From positions 3,744,001 to 3,808,000 of the forward strand of contig NZ_CACVBO010000001.1 of the NCBI RefSeq assembly GCF_902728235.1: DNA of 64,000 nucleotides, in the 5' to 3' direction. The notes beneath the pieces were generated by a model. It was not told the DNA's origin and made no database searches. It worked only from the letters and a program-made list of their open reading frames with translations. Numbering within the stretch: position 1 is the stretch's first letter; every line of letters starts with the position of its first letter. Positions 51,332 to 60,067 of this stretch are shown here, in pieces. This stretch comes from Lentimonas sp. CC4 (GTDB lineage Bacteria > Verrucomicrobiota > Verrucomicrobiia > Opitutales > Coraliomargaritaceae). Both the position numbers and the translations under genes were made by a program.

Positions 51332-51970
51332 TTATTTCAATGCGTCTGTGACGCTTTTTGCACGGGCAGTGATTCCAGCCCAATCTTCTTGATCTACGAG
51401 ATCTTGTTGCACGATCCACGACCCACCGATGCAAGGGACATTGTCCTCTTTCAGATAGTCGTGCATGTTCTCGGCATTCAAACCACCTAATGGGAAATAT
51501 TGAATACCGAGGTGCTTATAGGGAGTGCTGATACTTTTGAGATACTTGATCCCCCCAGCGGCCTCCGCAGGAAAAAACTTAACAAAACGGCAGCCCAACT
51601 CGATCGATATTTCGAGCTCTGATGGCGTTGCAATGCCAGGGCCAAACGGCAAGCCAGCCTCGATCGCCGCACGAATCACACGTGGATTCATGCCTGGAGC
51701 CACGCCGAAGTGGCCGCCTGCGGCTTTCACCGCATGTGCTTGTTCGGGCGTCAGAATCGTGCCGACTCCGAGTAAGACCTCAGGCACTGCCGCGCTGATC
51801 GCCTTCACGGCCTCAAGCCCGGCGTCGGTGCGTAGCGTCAGTTCGATGACGTCAATCCCGCCTGCCAGCAACGCTTTCGCAAGCGGCACGGCATGATCGA
51901 CGTTTTCGATTGAAAAGCCTGCGACGACTTTTGAGTCGGCAAGGCGTTTAAGTATTTCGTCTGGAAACAT
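51332..51970 (-). CDS. KDPG/KDPGal aldolase
   Basis: 212 residues from ATG at 51970; the TTG farther upstream overlaps the preceding gene. Class I aldolase of the Eda/DgoA family: ELTLRT with E43, GVGTIL, GVAPGMNP and Schiff-base lysine K131 in RFVKFFPAE, closing with GGLN and IGGSWIV. It splits 2-keto-3-deoxy-6-phospho-galactonate or -gluconate into pyruvate and glyceraldehyde 3-phosphate, the last step of the pathway (DauD-equivalent). 16 bp after the dehydrogenase gene. Confidence 0.93.
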   Translation of the reverse strand: MFPDEILKRLADSKVVAGFSIENVDHAVPLAKALLAGGIDVIELTLRTDAGLEAVKAISAAVPEVLLGVGTILTPEQAHAVKAAGGHFGVAPGMNPRVIRAAIEAGLPFGPGIATPSELEISIELGCRFVKFFPAEAAGGIKYLKSISTPYKHLGIQYFPLGGLNAENMHDYLKEDNVPCIGGSWIVQQDLVDQEDWAGITARAKSVTDALK

Positions 51971-51986
51971 AATATTTTTGATTGGG

Positions 51987-53387
51987 TTAGTCTCCAATTA
52001 AAACGGACACACGCTTCAGAGTGAGATACTCCTGTAGGCTATAACGTGAGCAATCTTTGCCGACGCCGCTCTGCTTCAGTCCACCGTGTGGTAGTTGAAT
52101 CGAATAGTGTGGCTCGTTCACACACACGCTACCGGCTTTAATATCGCGCGCCGCAGTGAGCGCTTTCTTCAGATCTTTGGTGAACACGTATGCGGCCAGG
52201 CCGAACTCCGTGTCATTCGCCAACGCGATCTCGTCGTCCGCATCCGAGAATGAGAGGATCGGCAGCACCGGCCCGAAAATCTCTTCACACGACAGACGCA
52301 TCTTGCGTTTCACATTGCTCAAGATCGTCGGCTCCATGAAATAACCCGGCCCATCGACCGCAGTGCCACCGCAGACGATTTCAGCGCCGTCGGCCTTCGC
52401 AGATTCAACGAGACCGAGCACGCGTTGGCGCTCTTTGTCTGTGATCAGCGGCCCCATCGTGACATCGGCCGCACGCTTCTTCGCGAATGCGACAAACTCG
52501 TCATGAACCGATTCATGCACAAAGCAACGGTTCGGCGACACACAGACTTGACCAGTATTTGCAAATTTCAGGTCGACGATTTTGTTCGCCGCAGCTTCGA
52601 CATCGGAGTCTGGATAAACCAGAACCGGACCGTTGCCACCGAGCTCGACGGAGAAATGTTTCACACTCGTGCACGAGGCATTCATCACTTCAAGCCCACC
52701 ACGAGTCGAACCGATCATGGTCACCAACTCTGGCACATCACTCTCAAGCAACACGTTTGTCACCGAGTGATCGGCAGCAGTAATCATGTTAATCACACCG
52801 TCAGGGATACCTGCATCCTTCGCCAAGTATGCCACTTCGTAAGACGCCAGCGGTGTGAACGAAGACGGCTTAATGATCACACTACAACCGGCAGCCAAGG
52901 CAGGTCCGATCTTGTAGCCGACATTCAACAGCGGGAAGTTCCAAGCGAGGAAACCGACAACTACTCCTAATGGCTGACGCTGCACATAGTGCAAAAAGCG
53001 GCCATCTGGGTCATGCAGCACGGGTTGATCGAGGCGCTCATACTCTTCGAGGAAGAAACGCAAACACGTCGGCAACATGTCAAAATCATATTCAGCAATC
53101 TCGCGGGTCTTACCAGTCTCCGCCATGAGCAAAGTCACGATACGCTCACGGTTCGCGTCGAGCAGCTCCGCGTAGCGAAGAATAATCGTCTTACGCTCTG
53201 CTGGCGTCATTTTGGACCATACTTGAAAGCCGGATTGCGCAGCATCCAAGCTGTCTTGAATCAGCGCTTCGTTGATAGCAGGCACCATACCGAGCACTTC
53301 CTCGGTGGATGGATTGATCACATCGATAGTTGTCTCAGTCGTGACTGACTGACCATTGATGAGCATTGGATATAGTTGAGTAGACAT
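51987..53387 (-). CDS. aldehyde dehydrogenase, probably 3,6-anhydrogalactose dehydrogenase
   Basis: 466 residues from ATG at 53387; 87 further open codons upstream are shadow of the enolase gene. NAD(P)-dependent ALDH fold with FLAWNFPL (N150), IIKPSSFTP, catalytic base E248 in VELGGNG and nucleophile C282 in NTGQVCVSPNR. It starts 4 bp after the cycloisomerase-like gene. In both agar and carrageenan degraders an ALDH oxidises 3,6-anhydrogalactose to the acid used by the cycloisomerase, which is the role inferred here (DauA-equivalent). Succinate-semialdehyde-type relatives are the general family background. Confidence 0.87.
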   Translation of the reverse strand: MSTQLYPMLINGQSVTTETTIDVINPSTEEVLGMVPAINEALIQDSLDAAQSGFQVWSKMTPAERKTIILRYAELLDANRERIVTLLMAETGKTREIAEYDFDMLPTCLRFFLEEYERLDQPVLHDPDGRFLHYVQRQPLGVVVGFLAWNFPLLNVGYKIGPALAAGCSVIIKPSSFTPLASYEVAYLAKDAGIPDGVINMITAADHSVTNVLLESDVPELVTMIGSTRGGLEVMNASCTSVKHFSVELGGNGPVLVYPDSDVEAAANKIVDLKFANTGQVCVSPNRCFVHESVHDEFVAFAKKRAADVTMGPLITDKERQRVLGLVESAKADGAEIVCGGTAVDGPGYFMEPTILSNVKRKMRLSCEEIFGPVLPILSFSDADDEIALANDTEFGLAAYVFTKDLKKALTAARDIKAGSVCVNEPHYSIQLPHGGLKQSGVGKDCSRYSLQEYLTLKRVSVLIGD

Positions 53388-53391
53388 AAAA

Positions 53392-54537
53392 TTATTTCTC
53401 TGTTTGTTGAACACAGTATTGTTTAAGAGCTTCGCGATCCGGCTCGACACCGAGTCCAGGCGCAGTCGGAACAGTTGCGACCCCGTCTTTGATCTCAAGC
53501 GCCACCGCATACATCTCATCACGCATCGGATTCGGCGTGCGATCCACTTCCAGTAGTGGCTCAGCAGACTCTGCACGCCCTGGCTCGTAGTAATTCGTCG
53601 CCAAGAAGTGAGTGGCCGTAGCAAGGTTGAGCATCGTTCCCCAAGCATGTGCTACCAGGTTGACACCATGCGAAGATGCGATTGCTCGAATCTTCAGCGC
53701 TTCAGTTGGCCCGCCGCAATACGCGAGGTCAGGCTGAGCGATTTGCACACCGCCGGCGCTGAGTAGGTCTTGAAAGCCCCAACGGGTTTGTTCGCACTCG
53801 CCCGTTGCAATCGGCACATCCAGCTTATCAGAAAGTTGACGGAATAGACCACGATGCTGCGGGGAGAGCGGCTCTTCGAACCATGCATAGTTGCACTCGT
53901 CTAACACACGCCCCACTTCAATTGCTTCCGGTAAATCGTAAGCATGATTCGAGTCGGCCATCAGGCGCGTATCCGGAAAGGCTTTACGCATCTCACGCAC
54001 TAGCAACTTGTCGAACTCGATGTTTTTACCGACTTTGATCTTCAGCGCCTTAAAGCCCTGTGCGATGTAGCCCTTCGCCTCCTCGAGGATTCCCGCTAGC
54101 AATTCAGGCTCCGGCACTTTTTTGAAATACATCCCAGTCGCATAGCAGGCGACTTCATCGCGCAATCGACCGCCCATCAGCTCGGAAGCCGAAACGCCGA
54201 GCAATTTGCCCTTCAAGTCCAACATCGCCATATCAATACCTGACATCGCGCCCATCATGATGCCCTTGCGCGCAAAATCCAGAGAGGCACGCCAGCAATG
54301 CTGCCAGGCAGCTTCGTTTTGTAGCGGGTTCCAGCCGATCAACAACGGCGCATAAAAGGAATTAATCGCAGACTGCGTAACCTCAGCTGGGCCATAGCAT
54401 TCGCCCCAGCCAACCGCACCAGAATCGTCAATTACTTCGACCAGAAGTCCGTGCCTGCAGTCGTAGTGCCACTGCGAGAAGCCGAATGATTCTTCCAGCT
54501 TATGCTGTAAGCGGTAAGTTCGGATGGATTTTATCAT
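53392..54537 (-). CDS. enolase-superfamily enzyme, probably 3,6-anhydrogalactonate cycloisomerase
   Basis: 381 residues. Capping domain 1-125, then barrel with the KxK motif (K166-I-K168) and metal ligands D195 (MADSNHAY), E221 (WFEEPL) and E247 (ATGECEQ), and a late His in LVAHAWGT. This is the mandelate racemase/galactonate dehydratase subgroup. First gene of operon A with dehydrogenase, aldolase and kinase directly after it, the same set as the Dau cluster, so it should open the anhydro ring to 2-keto-3-deoxygalactonate. Operator copy 2 lies 119 bp upstream. A galactonate dehydratase role is the alternative. Confidence 0.87.
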   Translation of the reverse strand: MIKSIRTYRLQHKLEESFGFSQWHYDCRHGLLVEVIDDSGAVGWGECYGPAEVTQSAINSFYAPLLIGWNPLQNEAAWQHCWRASLDFARKGIMMGAMSGIDMAMLDLKGKLLGVSASELMGGRLRDEVACYATGMYFKKVPEPELLAGILEEAKGYIAQGFKALKIKVGKNIEFDKLLVREMRKAFPDTRLMADSNHAYDLPEAIEVGRVLDECNYAWFEEPLSPQHRGLFRQLSDKLDVPIATGECEQTRWGFQDLLSAGGVQIAQPDLAYCGGPTEALKIRAIASSHGVNLVAHAWGTMLNLATATHFLATNYYEPGRAESAEPLLEVDRTPNPMRDEMYAVALEIKDGVATVPTAPGLGVEPDREALKQYCVQQTEK

Positions 54538-54634
54538 TATAAAAAAAGTAAATCAATGTGCTGCATTGCATGGAGCATGCAACGTCCCCGACAGCGCGCC
54601 GAGTGGCATAACTATGCCAGATACGCGCCCATCC

Positions 54635-54676
54635 GAGAATGGCGAATACTCCAATAAACATGACCATTCTTGCTCT
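54635..54676 (-). promoter_or_regulatory. catabolic operator, copy 2 (before operon A)
   Basis: Plus strand: GAATACTC (54644..54651), ten bases CAATAAACAT, GACCATTC (54662..54669), flanked by GAGAATGGC and TTGCT. The centre is 119 bp before the cycloisomerase gene and 130 bp before the divergent xdhC-like gene, so it could act on both. Confidence 0.7.
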
Positions 54677-54785
54677 CTGAACCGATCGATGGTCAACATC
54701 ACCCATATTAAATACACAAATCACTATATGCAGGTGCCATGATATATGATAAATTCCCCGAACTCCCCTCCTCCATCACGCCTCC

Positions 54786-55715
54786 TTGAACTGGACTAAA
54801 CTAACATCTGCCCTACTGAGCGCTCCTCTGCGATCCCATGTGCTCATCTCACTGGTTTCGAAGGAAGGCTCCAGCTACCTACAACCTGGAGCGCGTATGC
54901 TCGTGCGCGAAGATGGCAAGCATTGGGGCAATATCAGCGCGGGCTGCCTGGAAGAAAAAGTCACAGATCTGGCGCTGCACTGTTTGCGCACGGGAAAGAG
55001 CCAATTAGTCACCATCGACACGCGTCCACACTACGGCTGTTTTGGCAAAATCACATTATTGATAGAGGTCTTCACCAATGCCACTGAAATGGCAGAATTA
55101 TTTCAACAAATATCCGAGCGTCTTGCCCGCCGTGCCACCTTCAACATCGAGACCGACTACTCGGATTTAACACGATCACCACTCACCCGCATCAGCGAAG
55201 CTACCACCTCGGGCAACAGCCTGATCGAGACCGTGCATCCCGTCGAACGGCTACTGATCTTCGGCAATTGGCCTGACGGTCAAGCCCTCGCCGCCATGGC
55301 GCGCATTCTACAGTGGGAAGTCTCCATTTTCGATGCGAACGCTCCGCACTTTTCCATCGAAGACACGCTGAGCGAACAACGCATCGACTCAAAAACTGCT
55401 GCAATGGTCATGACACACAGCCTCGCAAGTGACACGCGCTGCCTAAAGACCGTCCTCTCTCTGAACTTCGGATACATCGGAGTGATCGGCTCACGCAAAA
55501 GAGGCCAAACGCTCGCCGAGTCGATTGCCGACATCGGAGCTTACCATTTAATCGAAGCGCTCGATCAAATCCACTGCCCATCCGGCCTAAATATCGGCGG
55601 CAGCGGCCCCGAAGCCATTGCCCTTTCCGTATTAGCTGAAATCCAAGCCACCTTCTCAGCCCGCGACGGCTCCGCCCTGAAGCACCGCTCCATCCCGATC
55701 CACTGCACATGCTAA
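54786..55715 (+). CDS. XdhC-family molybdenum hydroxylase maturation factor
   Basis: 309 residues from TTG at 54786; no in-frame ATG lies upstream before a stop, and this start keeps the usual XdhC N-terminus. XdhC/CoxI layout: SLVSKEGSSYLQPGARMLV, then GNISAGCLEEKV, and a C-terminal Rossmann part ending GLNIGGSGPEAIALSVLAEI. Members bind and sulfurate or insert the molybdenum cofactor of xanthine-dehydrogenase-type enzymes. First of four coupled genes; overlaps the next by 7 bp. Divergent from operon A across a 248-bp spacer carrying operator copy 2. Confidence 0.88.
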   Translation: MNWTKLTSALLSAPLRSHVLISLVSKEGSSYLQPGARMLVREDGKHWGNISAGCLEEKVTDLALHCLRTGKSQLVTIDTRPHYGCFGKITLLIEVFTNATEMAELFQQISERLARRATFNIETDYSDLTRSPLTRISEATTSGNSLIETVHPVERLLIFGNWPDGQALAAMARILQWEVSIFDANAPHFSIEDTLSEQRIDSKTAAMVMTHSLASDTRCLKTVLSLNFGYIGVIGSRKRGQTLAESIADIGAYHLIEALDQIHCPSGLNIGGSGPEAIALSVLAEIQATFSARDGSALKHRSIPIHCTC

Positions 55716-56317
55716 ATCAGAGCACACAGATCGGTGCGGTTATCTTAGCCGCAGGCTCATCCAGTCGCCTCGGCACACCGAAGCAATTGGTCACACACAA
55801 CGGAACAAACCTACTCGAACAGACGATCCAAGCAGTGCGCTCCGCAAGCAACGGCCCAATTCTAATCGTCACAGGGGCGCACGCCGAGCGCATCGAAGCA
55901 ACGCTATCCTCCCTCACCCAGAAAAATATACGAATCCATCGCAACACTAATTGGGAATCCGGAATGGGTAACAGTCTCGCTCACGGAGTCTCCGCTCTAC
56001 TGGAAAACGCCCCGCACTTATCCGCGATCCTAGTGTCCGTTTGCGATCAACTACATATCAACGCCATACACATAGACACCCTGATCGATCGATCCACACA
56101 ACAGCCGGATGGCATTGTGGCATCCAAATACGGCGACACGATTGGGCCGCCCGTTCTATTTCCCAAAACATACTTCACAGACCTCAAGAACTGCTCTGGC
56201 AATAAAGGCGCTAAGGCCATCCTATCCCACAACCTCAACGCCGTCGTCACGGTCGATTTCCCCAACGGAGAAGTGGATATCGATACACCGGACGACCTCA
56301 AATTACTCCCCTCTTAA
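55709..56317 (+). CDS. MocA-type molybdenum cofactor cytidylyltransferase
   Basis: 202 residues. Nucleotidyltransferase fold: VILAAGSSSRLGTPKQLV at the N-terminus, SVCDQLHI as metal-binding motif, and GPPVLFP. It resembles MobA/MocA proteins that attach CMP to molybdopterin for xanthine-oxidase-family enzymes. Position between the XdhC-like gene and the hydroxylase subunits supports this. Start overlaps the XdhC stop. Confidence 0.87.
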   Translation: MLNQSTQIGAVILAAGSSSRLGTPKQLVTHNGTNLLEQTIQAVRSASNGPILIVTGAHAERIEATLSSLTQKNIRIHRNTNWESGMGNSLAHGVSALLENAPHLSAILVSVCDQLHINAIHIDTLIDRSTQQPDGIVASKYGDTIGPPVLFPKTYFTDLKNCSGNKGAKAILSHNLNAVVTVDFPNGEVDIDTPDDLKLLPS

Positions 56318-56329
56318 CCCTATCTATCC

Positions 56330-56794
56330 ATGGATCTCGAATTAAACATCAACGGCACAGTGCATGCACTCGAAAATGCCGACCCAAACATGCCACTCCT
56401 ATGGGCATTACGCGACACACTAGGACTAACCGGGACGAAGTATGGCTGCGGCATCGCTCAGTGCGGCGCCTGCACCGTGCACTTAAACGGCGCACCCATT
56501 CGCGCCTGCTCACTCCCCTTGGCCGCAGCGGCCGGTGGTGAAATCACAACGATCGAGGGACTGTCCGAAGATGGCAGTCACCCGGTGCAACAAGCATGGA
56601 TCGAAGAAGACGTGCCACAATGCGGCTATTGCCAAGCGGGGCAAATCATGTCGGCCGTCGCGCTCCTGCAGCAGAACCCGAACCCCAACTACAACGACAT
56701 CGATCAATTCATGGCAGGTAACCTCTGCCGTTGCGGCACCTACCCACGCATCCGCAAAGCCATTCAATCCGCAGCCCAGAAACTCGCCCAATGA
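56330..56794 (+). CDS. [2Fe-2S] small subunit of periplasmic molybdenum hydroxylase (IorA/CoxS type)
   Basis: 154 residues. Plant-type [2Fe-2S] cluster C40, C45, C48, C60 ([15 protein letters not shown]) and second helical-domain cluster C98, C101, C133, C135 ([20 protein letters not shown]). It transfers electrons from the molybdenum subunit encoded next, with which it overlaps by ATGA. There is no FAD subunit gene, which is the two-subunit IorAB arrangement feeding periplasmic cytochromes rather than NAD. Confidence 0.93.
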   Translation: MDLELNINGTVHALENADPNMPLLWALRDTLGLTGTKYGCGIAQCGACTVHLNGAPIRACSLPLAAAAGGEITTIEGLSEDGSHPVQQAWIEEDVPQCGYCQAGQIMSAVALLQQNPNPNYNDIDQFMAGNLCRCGTYPRIRKAIQSAAQKLAQ

Positions 56795-58872
56795 AAACGA
56801 TACTATGCTCCCGTCGTGACTTTCTCAAAGCCACTGGCCTGTCCGCCGCTGGCCTCGTCTTAGGTTTTAGAGCCGCGCAAGCCGCCTCACCAGCAGACTC
56901 AGAATTCAAGCCCAATGCTTACATCGTCATCAGCGAAGCAAGCGGCGTGCTCCTCTACATTCCCATTCCGGAAATCGGTCAAAACATCCGCACCACGTTT
57001 GCCATGGTGTTAGCCGACGAGCTCGGTGCCGACCTCAACAGCGTCACACTCAAACAAGCACCACCACAGGCTGACATCGGCCATCAAAATGCCGGAGGCA
57101 GCAACAGTGTCCGTCGCCAATACCAGCCCCTGCGCGAAGCCGCAGCCATCGGCCGTGAAATGCTCATTGCTGCTGCCGCCAAAGAATGGGGCGCACAGCC
57201 AAAGGATTGCCGGGTCGATGCCAGCATCGTGTATGGCCCGAGCGATGTATCCATGCCATTCACGCAAGCCGCGAAACTCGCAATCGGACAACCCGTGCCG
57301 ACGAGCGCACCGCTCAAGCCAGCCAGCGAATTTAAATACATTGGCCAAGCCACCCGTTGCCTCGACACGACAGATATCGTCACCGGTAAAATGACCTTTG
57401 GTATCGATGCCTATCCAAAAGACCTTGCCTACGCCGTGCTACTGCGCAGCCCTGTGCACCAAGGACAGCTCAAGAGCTTCGACGCCAGCGCCGCGAAGGC
57501 CATGCCTTCAGTTAAAGACATTTTTCAAGTTGGCAATGCCGTCGCAGTCATCGCCACCAACACTTGGGCAGCCATGAATGCCTCACGCGTCGTCTCCGTA
57601 AAATGGGACGAAGGTGAAAACGCTACGCTCAATACTGAAACACTCGACCAGCAACGTATTGATGCCGTCACGTCCGGTAACGAAATCACTTTCAAAAAAG
57701 GCAATTTCGACAACGCCTATTCCAACGCCGCCATCCAACTGGAATCGGAGTTCTACATCCCCACCATCGCGCATGCCACATTGGAGCCACCCAATTGCAC
57801 CGCATGGTTCCATAACGGCCGCGTCGAAATATGGGGCAGCTGCCAAATGTTGGGGCGCCTACACAAACAGTTACCACGCATAACGGGGCTGCCACACGAA
57901 AAAATCACTTACCATCAGTTACGCATCGGCGGAGGATTTGGCCGAAAGCTTGAGATCGATTATGTCGAAGAAGGCATCGCGATTGCCAAGCAAGTCGACT
58001 ATCCCGTTAAAATGATCTTCACCCGTGAAGACGACATACGACATGATCGCTACCGAGCGCCCGACCAATACAAGTTCCGCATTGGTCTAAACCAGTCAGG
58101 GTTCCCCGAAGCAATTGAAGAAGCCAACGTGCTTAAGCCCAAAAAACGCGCCAGCGAACTCGCTCGATTCTTCGACACCATTGCAATGAAGCACACCACA
58201 GTGCCAAGCGGATTACCCAGCGGCTGGCTACGAGCCCCAGGGCACAATGTGACCAGCTTTGCCGAACAGAGCATGATCGATATCATGGCAGAAAAATCAG
58301 GCATCGACCCGATCGACTACCAACTCGCGCTACACGGCGACGCCGAAACCGTGCGCAAACTGGGCTGGAAAAACGCGCCCGCAAACATTCCTGAAATCTG
58401 CGAACTACTTAAAATCGTTAAGCAGCGCTCCAACTGGAAAGGCGACTCAAACTACGGCTATGGCCTCTCCACCTTTACTGGCTACGGCAGTTACAGCGCA
58501 GTCGTCGCACTGGTATCCAAGAGCGGCGGCTCCCGACCGGTCGAACGTGTCTATGCTGCAGTCAATTGCGGCACCGTTATCAATCCACTCGGCGCACACG
58601 CTCAAGTCGAGGGCGGTATCATCGATGCACTCGGTGCAACGCTCTATCAAAACATCACGCTTAAAAAAGGCCGCGTCGTGCAAAGCAATTATCACGACTT
58701 CAAACTCTTACGCATGGCAGAACACCCCGAAGTCGATGTGCATTTCGTAGAGAGTGATGCGAAACCACAAGGGTTGGGTGAAGTCTCCTACCCCGCAATG
58801 CCAGCGGCAACAACCAACGCACTCTATGCTGCGACCGGTAAACGGATCACAAAACTGCCACTACGAAGTTAG
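56791..58872 (+). CDS. molybdopterin large subunit of periplasmic hydroxylase (IorB type), Tat-exported
   Basis: 693 residues from ATG at 56791. Twin-arginine signal [19 protein letters not shown]. Xanthine-oxidase-family folds follow, with [12 protein letters not shown] and the C-terminal [14 protein letters not shown] carrying the catalytic Glu (about E664) beside the molybdenum. Related enzymes oxidise N-heterocycles (isoquinoline 1-oxidoreductase) or aldehydes in the periplasm. The fixed position beside the anhydrogalactose operon, and the operator copies on both sides, raise the possibility that it oxidises a sugar aldehyde here. That is an inference. Confidence 0.9.
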   Translation: MKTILCSRRDFLKATGLSAAGLVLGFRAAQAASPADSEFKPNAYIVISEASGVLLYIPIPEIGQNIRTTFAMVLADELGADLNSVTLKQAPPQADIGHQNAGGSNSVRRQYQPLREAAAIGREMLIAAAAKEWGAQPKDCRVDASIVYGPSDVSMPFTQAAKLAIGQPVPTSAPLKPASEFKYIGQATRCLDTTDIVTGKMTFGIDAYPKDLAYAVLLRSPVHQGQLKSFDASAAKAMPSVKDIFQVGNAVAVIATNTWAAMNASRVVSVKWDEGENATLNTETLDQQRIDAVTSGNEITFKKGNFDNAYSNAAIQLESEFYIPTIAHATLEPPNCTAWFHNGRVEIWGSCQMLGRLHKQLPRITGLPHEKITYHQLRIGGGFGRKLEIDYVEEGIAIAKQVDYPVKMIFTREDDIRHDRYRAPDQYKFRIGLNQSGFPEAIEEANVLKPKKRASELARFFDTIAMKHTTVPSGLPSGWLRAPGHNVTSFAEQSMIDIMAEKSGIDPIDYQLALHGDAETVRKLGWKNAPANIPEICELLKIVKQRSNWKGDSNYGYGLSTFTGYGSYSAVVALVSKSGGSRPVERVYAAVNCGTVINPLGAHAQVEGGIIDALGATLYQNITLKKGRVVQSNYHDFKLLRMAEHPEVDVHFVESDAKPQGLGEVSYPAMPAATTNALYAATGKRITKLPLRS

Positions 58873-58896
58873 CCACGCGCACAGTCAAATAAGCGA

Positions 58897-58937
58897 ATAG
58901 CAAGAATAGTCATGTTTATTGGACTATTCACCGTTCT
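58897..58937 (+). promoter_or_regulatory. catabolic operator, copy 3 (before TonB operon)
   Basis: GAATAGTC (58904..58911), ATGTTTATTG, GACTATTC (58922..58929): a perfect 8-bp inverted repeat with a 10-bp spacer. It is the reverse complement of copies 1 and 2, so orientation relative to the downstream gene is the same. It lies about 370 bp before the first TonB-cluster gene, farther than the other copies. Confidence 0.65.
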
Positions 58938-59029
58938 AATCTAAATGCGGATATGAGATAGTCATCTATCTCCCCGATTCATTAGTATACGCAGACTCCA
59001 GACGCGCTAACACTTAGCCGTTCAGCTTA

Positions 59030-59053
59030 CCAATGGAATGATCATCCCATTGG
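59030..59053. promoter_or_regulatory. 24-bp dyad, candidate operator of the TonB operon
   Basis: CCAATGGAATGA and TCATCCCATTGG are complementary in all but one position per arm. A third half-site CCAATGGG follows at 59109. The regulator is unknown. Confidence 0.5.
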
Positions 59054-59285
59054 AACATTCAGCAATACGACACGCACCACCTCTACACCTACCTTAGAAT
59101 TCCTCTCCCAATGGGCTCAGTGGCAACATTACCTATATTTTATACGTAAATGACTATATCTTAAAAGCTCTAGATATAGTAAGTTCACGGTCAAGCTACC
59201 GACGCTCCCCTCAACACATTGCCTCAAACCAGCGACTATCGCGTAACATCTTGCACTGCAAAGACAGCAAGAACTCATCTATTTT

Positions 59286-60047
59286 ATGAAAACTAAACTC
59301 CTACTTGGGATCGCACTCGGGATCACCGCAGCGACGTTCCCATTAAACGCACAGACAGACCTCGAATCCACCCGCGACGTGCTGGACCAATGGGTTCAAA
59401 CTCGTCAAATCACTTCCAAAGAGAAGAGCGACTGGCGCTTGGAACAAGCGATTCTGACTGACACACAGAAACTCCTAAGCAGTGAGCTGACTCGCCTAGA
59501 CACCTCACTCGAAGAACTCAATAGCTCTGCCACTGCAGCCGATGAAGATCGCGCCGAACTCACGGCAACCAAAGAAGCGATCGCCGAAGCCTCAGCCGTC
59601 GTCGAAGGCAGCATCATAGATCTAGAGACGCAGATTAAAGCGATCGTGAAAACGATGCCAGCGCCGCTAGTTGATAAGATCAAGCCACTGATTCGTCGCC
59701 TGCCAGAAGACTCCAACGATACCACGCTCTCCCTCGGCGAGCGCGTGCAAAACATCGTCGGTATCCTCAGCCAAGCGGATAAGTTTAACACCACCATCAC
59801 TCAAACCAGTGAATCACGCGAACTGGACAGCGGCAAAGTCGTCGAAGTGCGCACACTCTACTGGGGCCTCGCGATGGCCTACTACGTCGATGCCGCAGGC
59901 GAATATGCTGGTATTGGCTTCCCTGGAAAAGATGGCTGGGAATGGCCTCAAATCGACGGCGCAGGCCCGCAAACCAAGAAACTCTTAGATGTCTATGAAG
60001 GCAGCGAAGAGATTCAGTTTGTCGAAGTCCCCGCCCGCATCAACTAA
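59286..60047 (+). CDS. DUF3450 family periplasmic coiled-coil protein
   Basis: 253 residues. Signal peptide 1-22. Long helical coiled coil (about 35-125, [18 protein letters not shown]) then a small mixed domain with [19 protein letters not shown], the hallmark of DUF3450. In proteobacteria this family is encoded first in clusters with TtpC-type ExbB, ExbB, ExbD, TonB and a TPR protein, exactly the order seen here. It presumably assists the energy-transducing complex in the periplasm. The start fits the signal peptide. Confidence 0.88.
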   Translation: MKTKLLLGIALGITAATFPLNAQTDLESTRDVLDQWVQTRQITSKEKSDWRLEQAILTDTQKLLSSELTRLDTSLEELNSSATAADEDRAELTATKEAIAEASAVVEGSIIDLETQIKAIVKTMPAPLVDKIKPLIRRLPEDSNDTTLSLGERVQNIVGILSQADKFNTTITQTSESRELDSGKVVEVRTLYWGLAMAYYVDAAGEYAGIGFPGKDGWEWPQIDGAGPQTKKLLDVYEGSEEIQFVEVPARIN

Positions 60048-60067
60048 GCCCTTTATTACGCGATATC

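Larger units (their letters stand above)
58873..59285. other. regulatory spacer between hydroxylase and TonB operons
   Basis: 413 bp without a gene. It carries operator copy 3 (58897..58937), a near-perfect 24-bp dyad (59030..59053) with an extra half-site CCAATGGG at 59109..59116, AT-rich promoter-like sequence around 59132..59146, and the inverted repeat ACTATATC-N12-GATATAGT (59153..59180). Confidence 0.6.

Noticed and set aside
51971-51997. TTG-extended start of the aldolase, and similar extended starts for other genes (for example 39695..39925, 53388..53648)
   Set aside because: The extensions lie inside neighbouring genes and the downstream ATGs begin the family-typical N-terminus or signal peptide.
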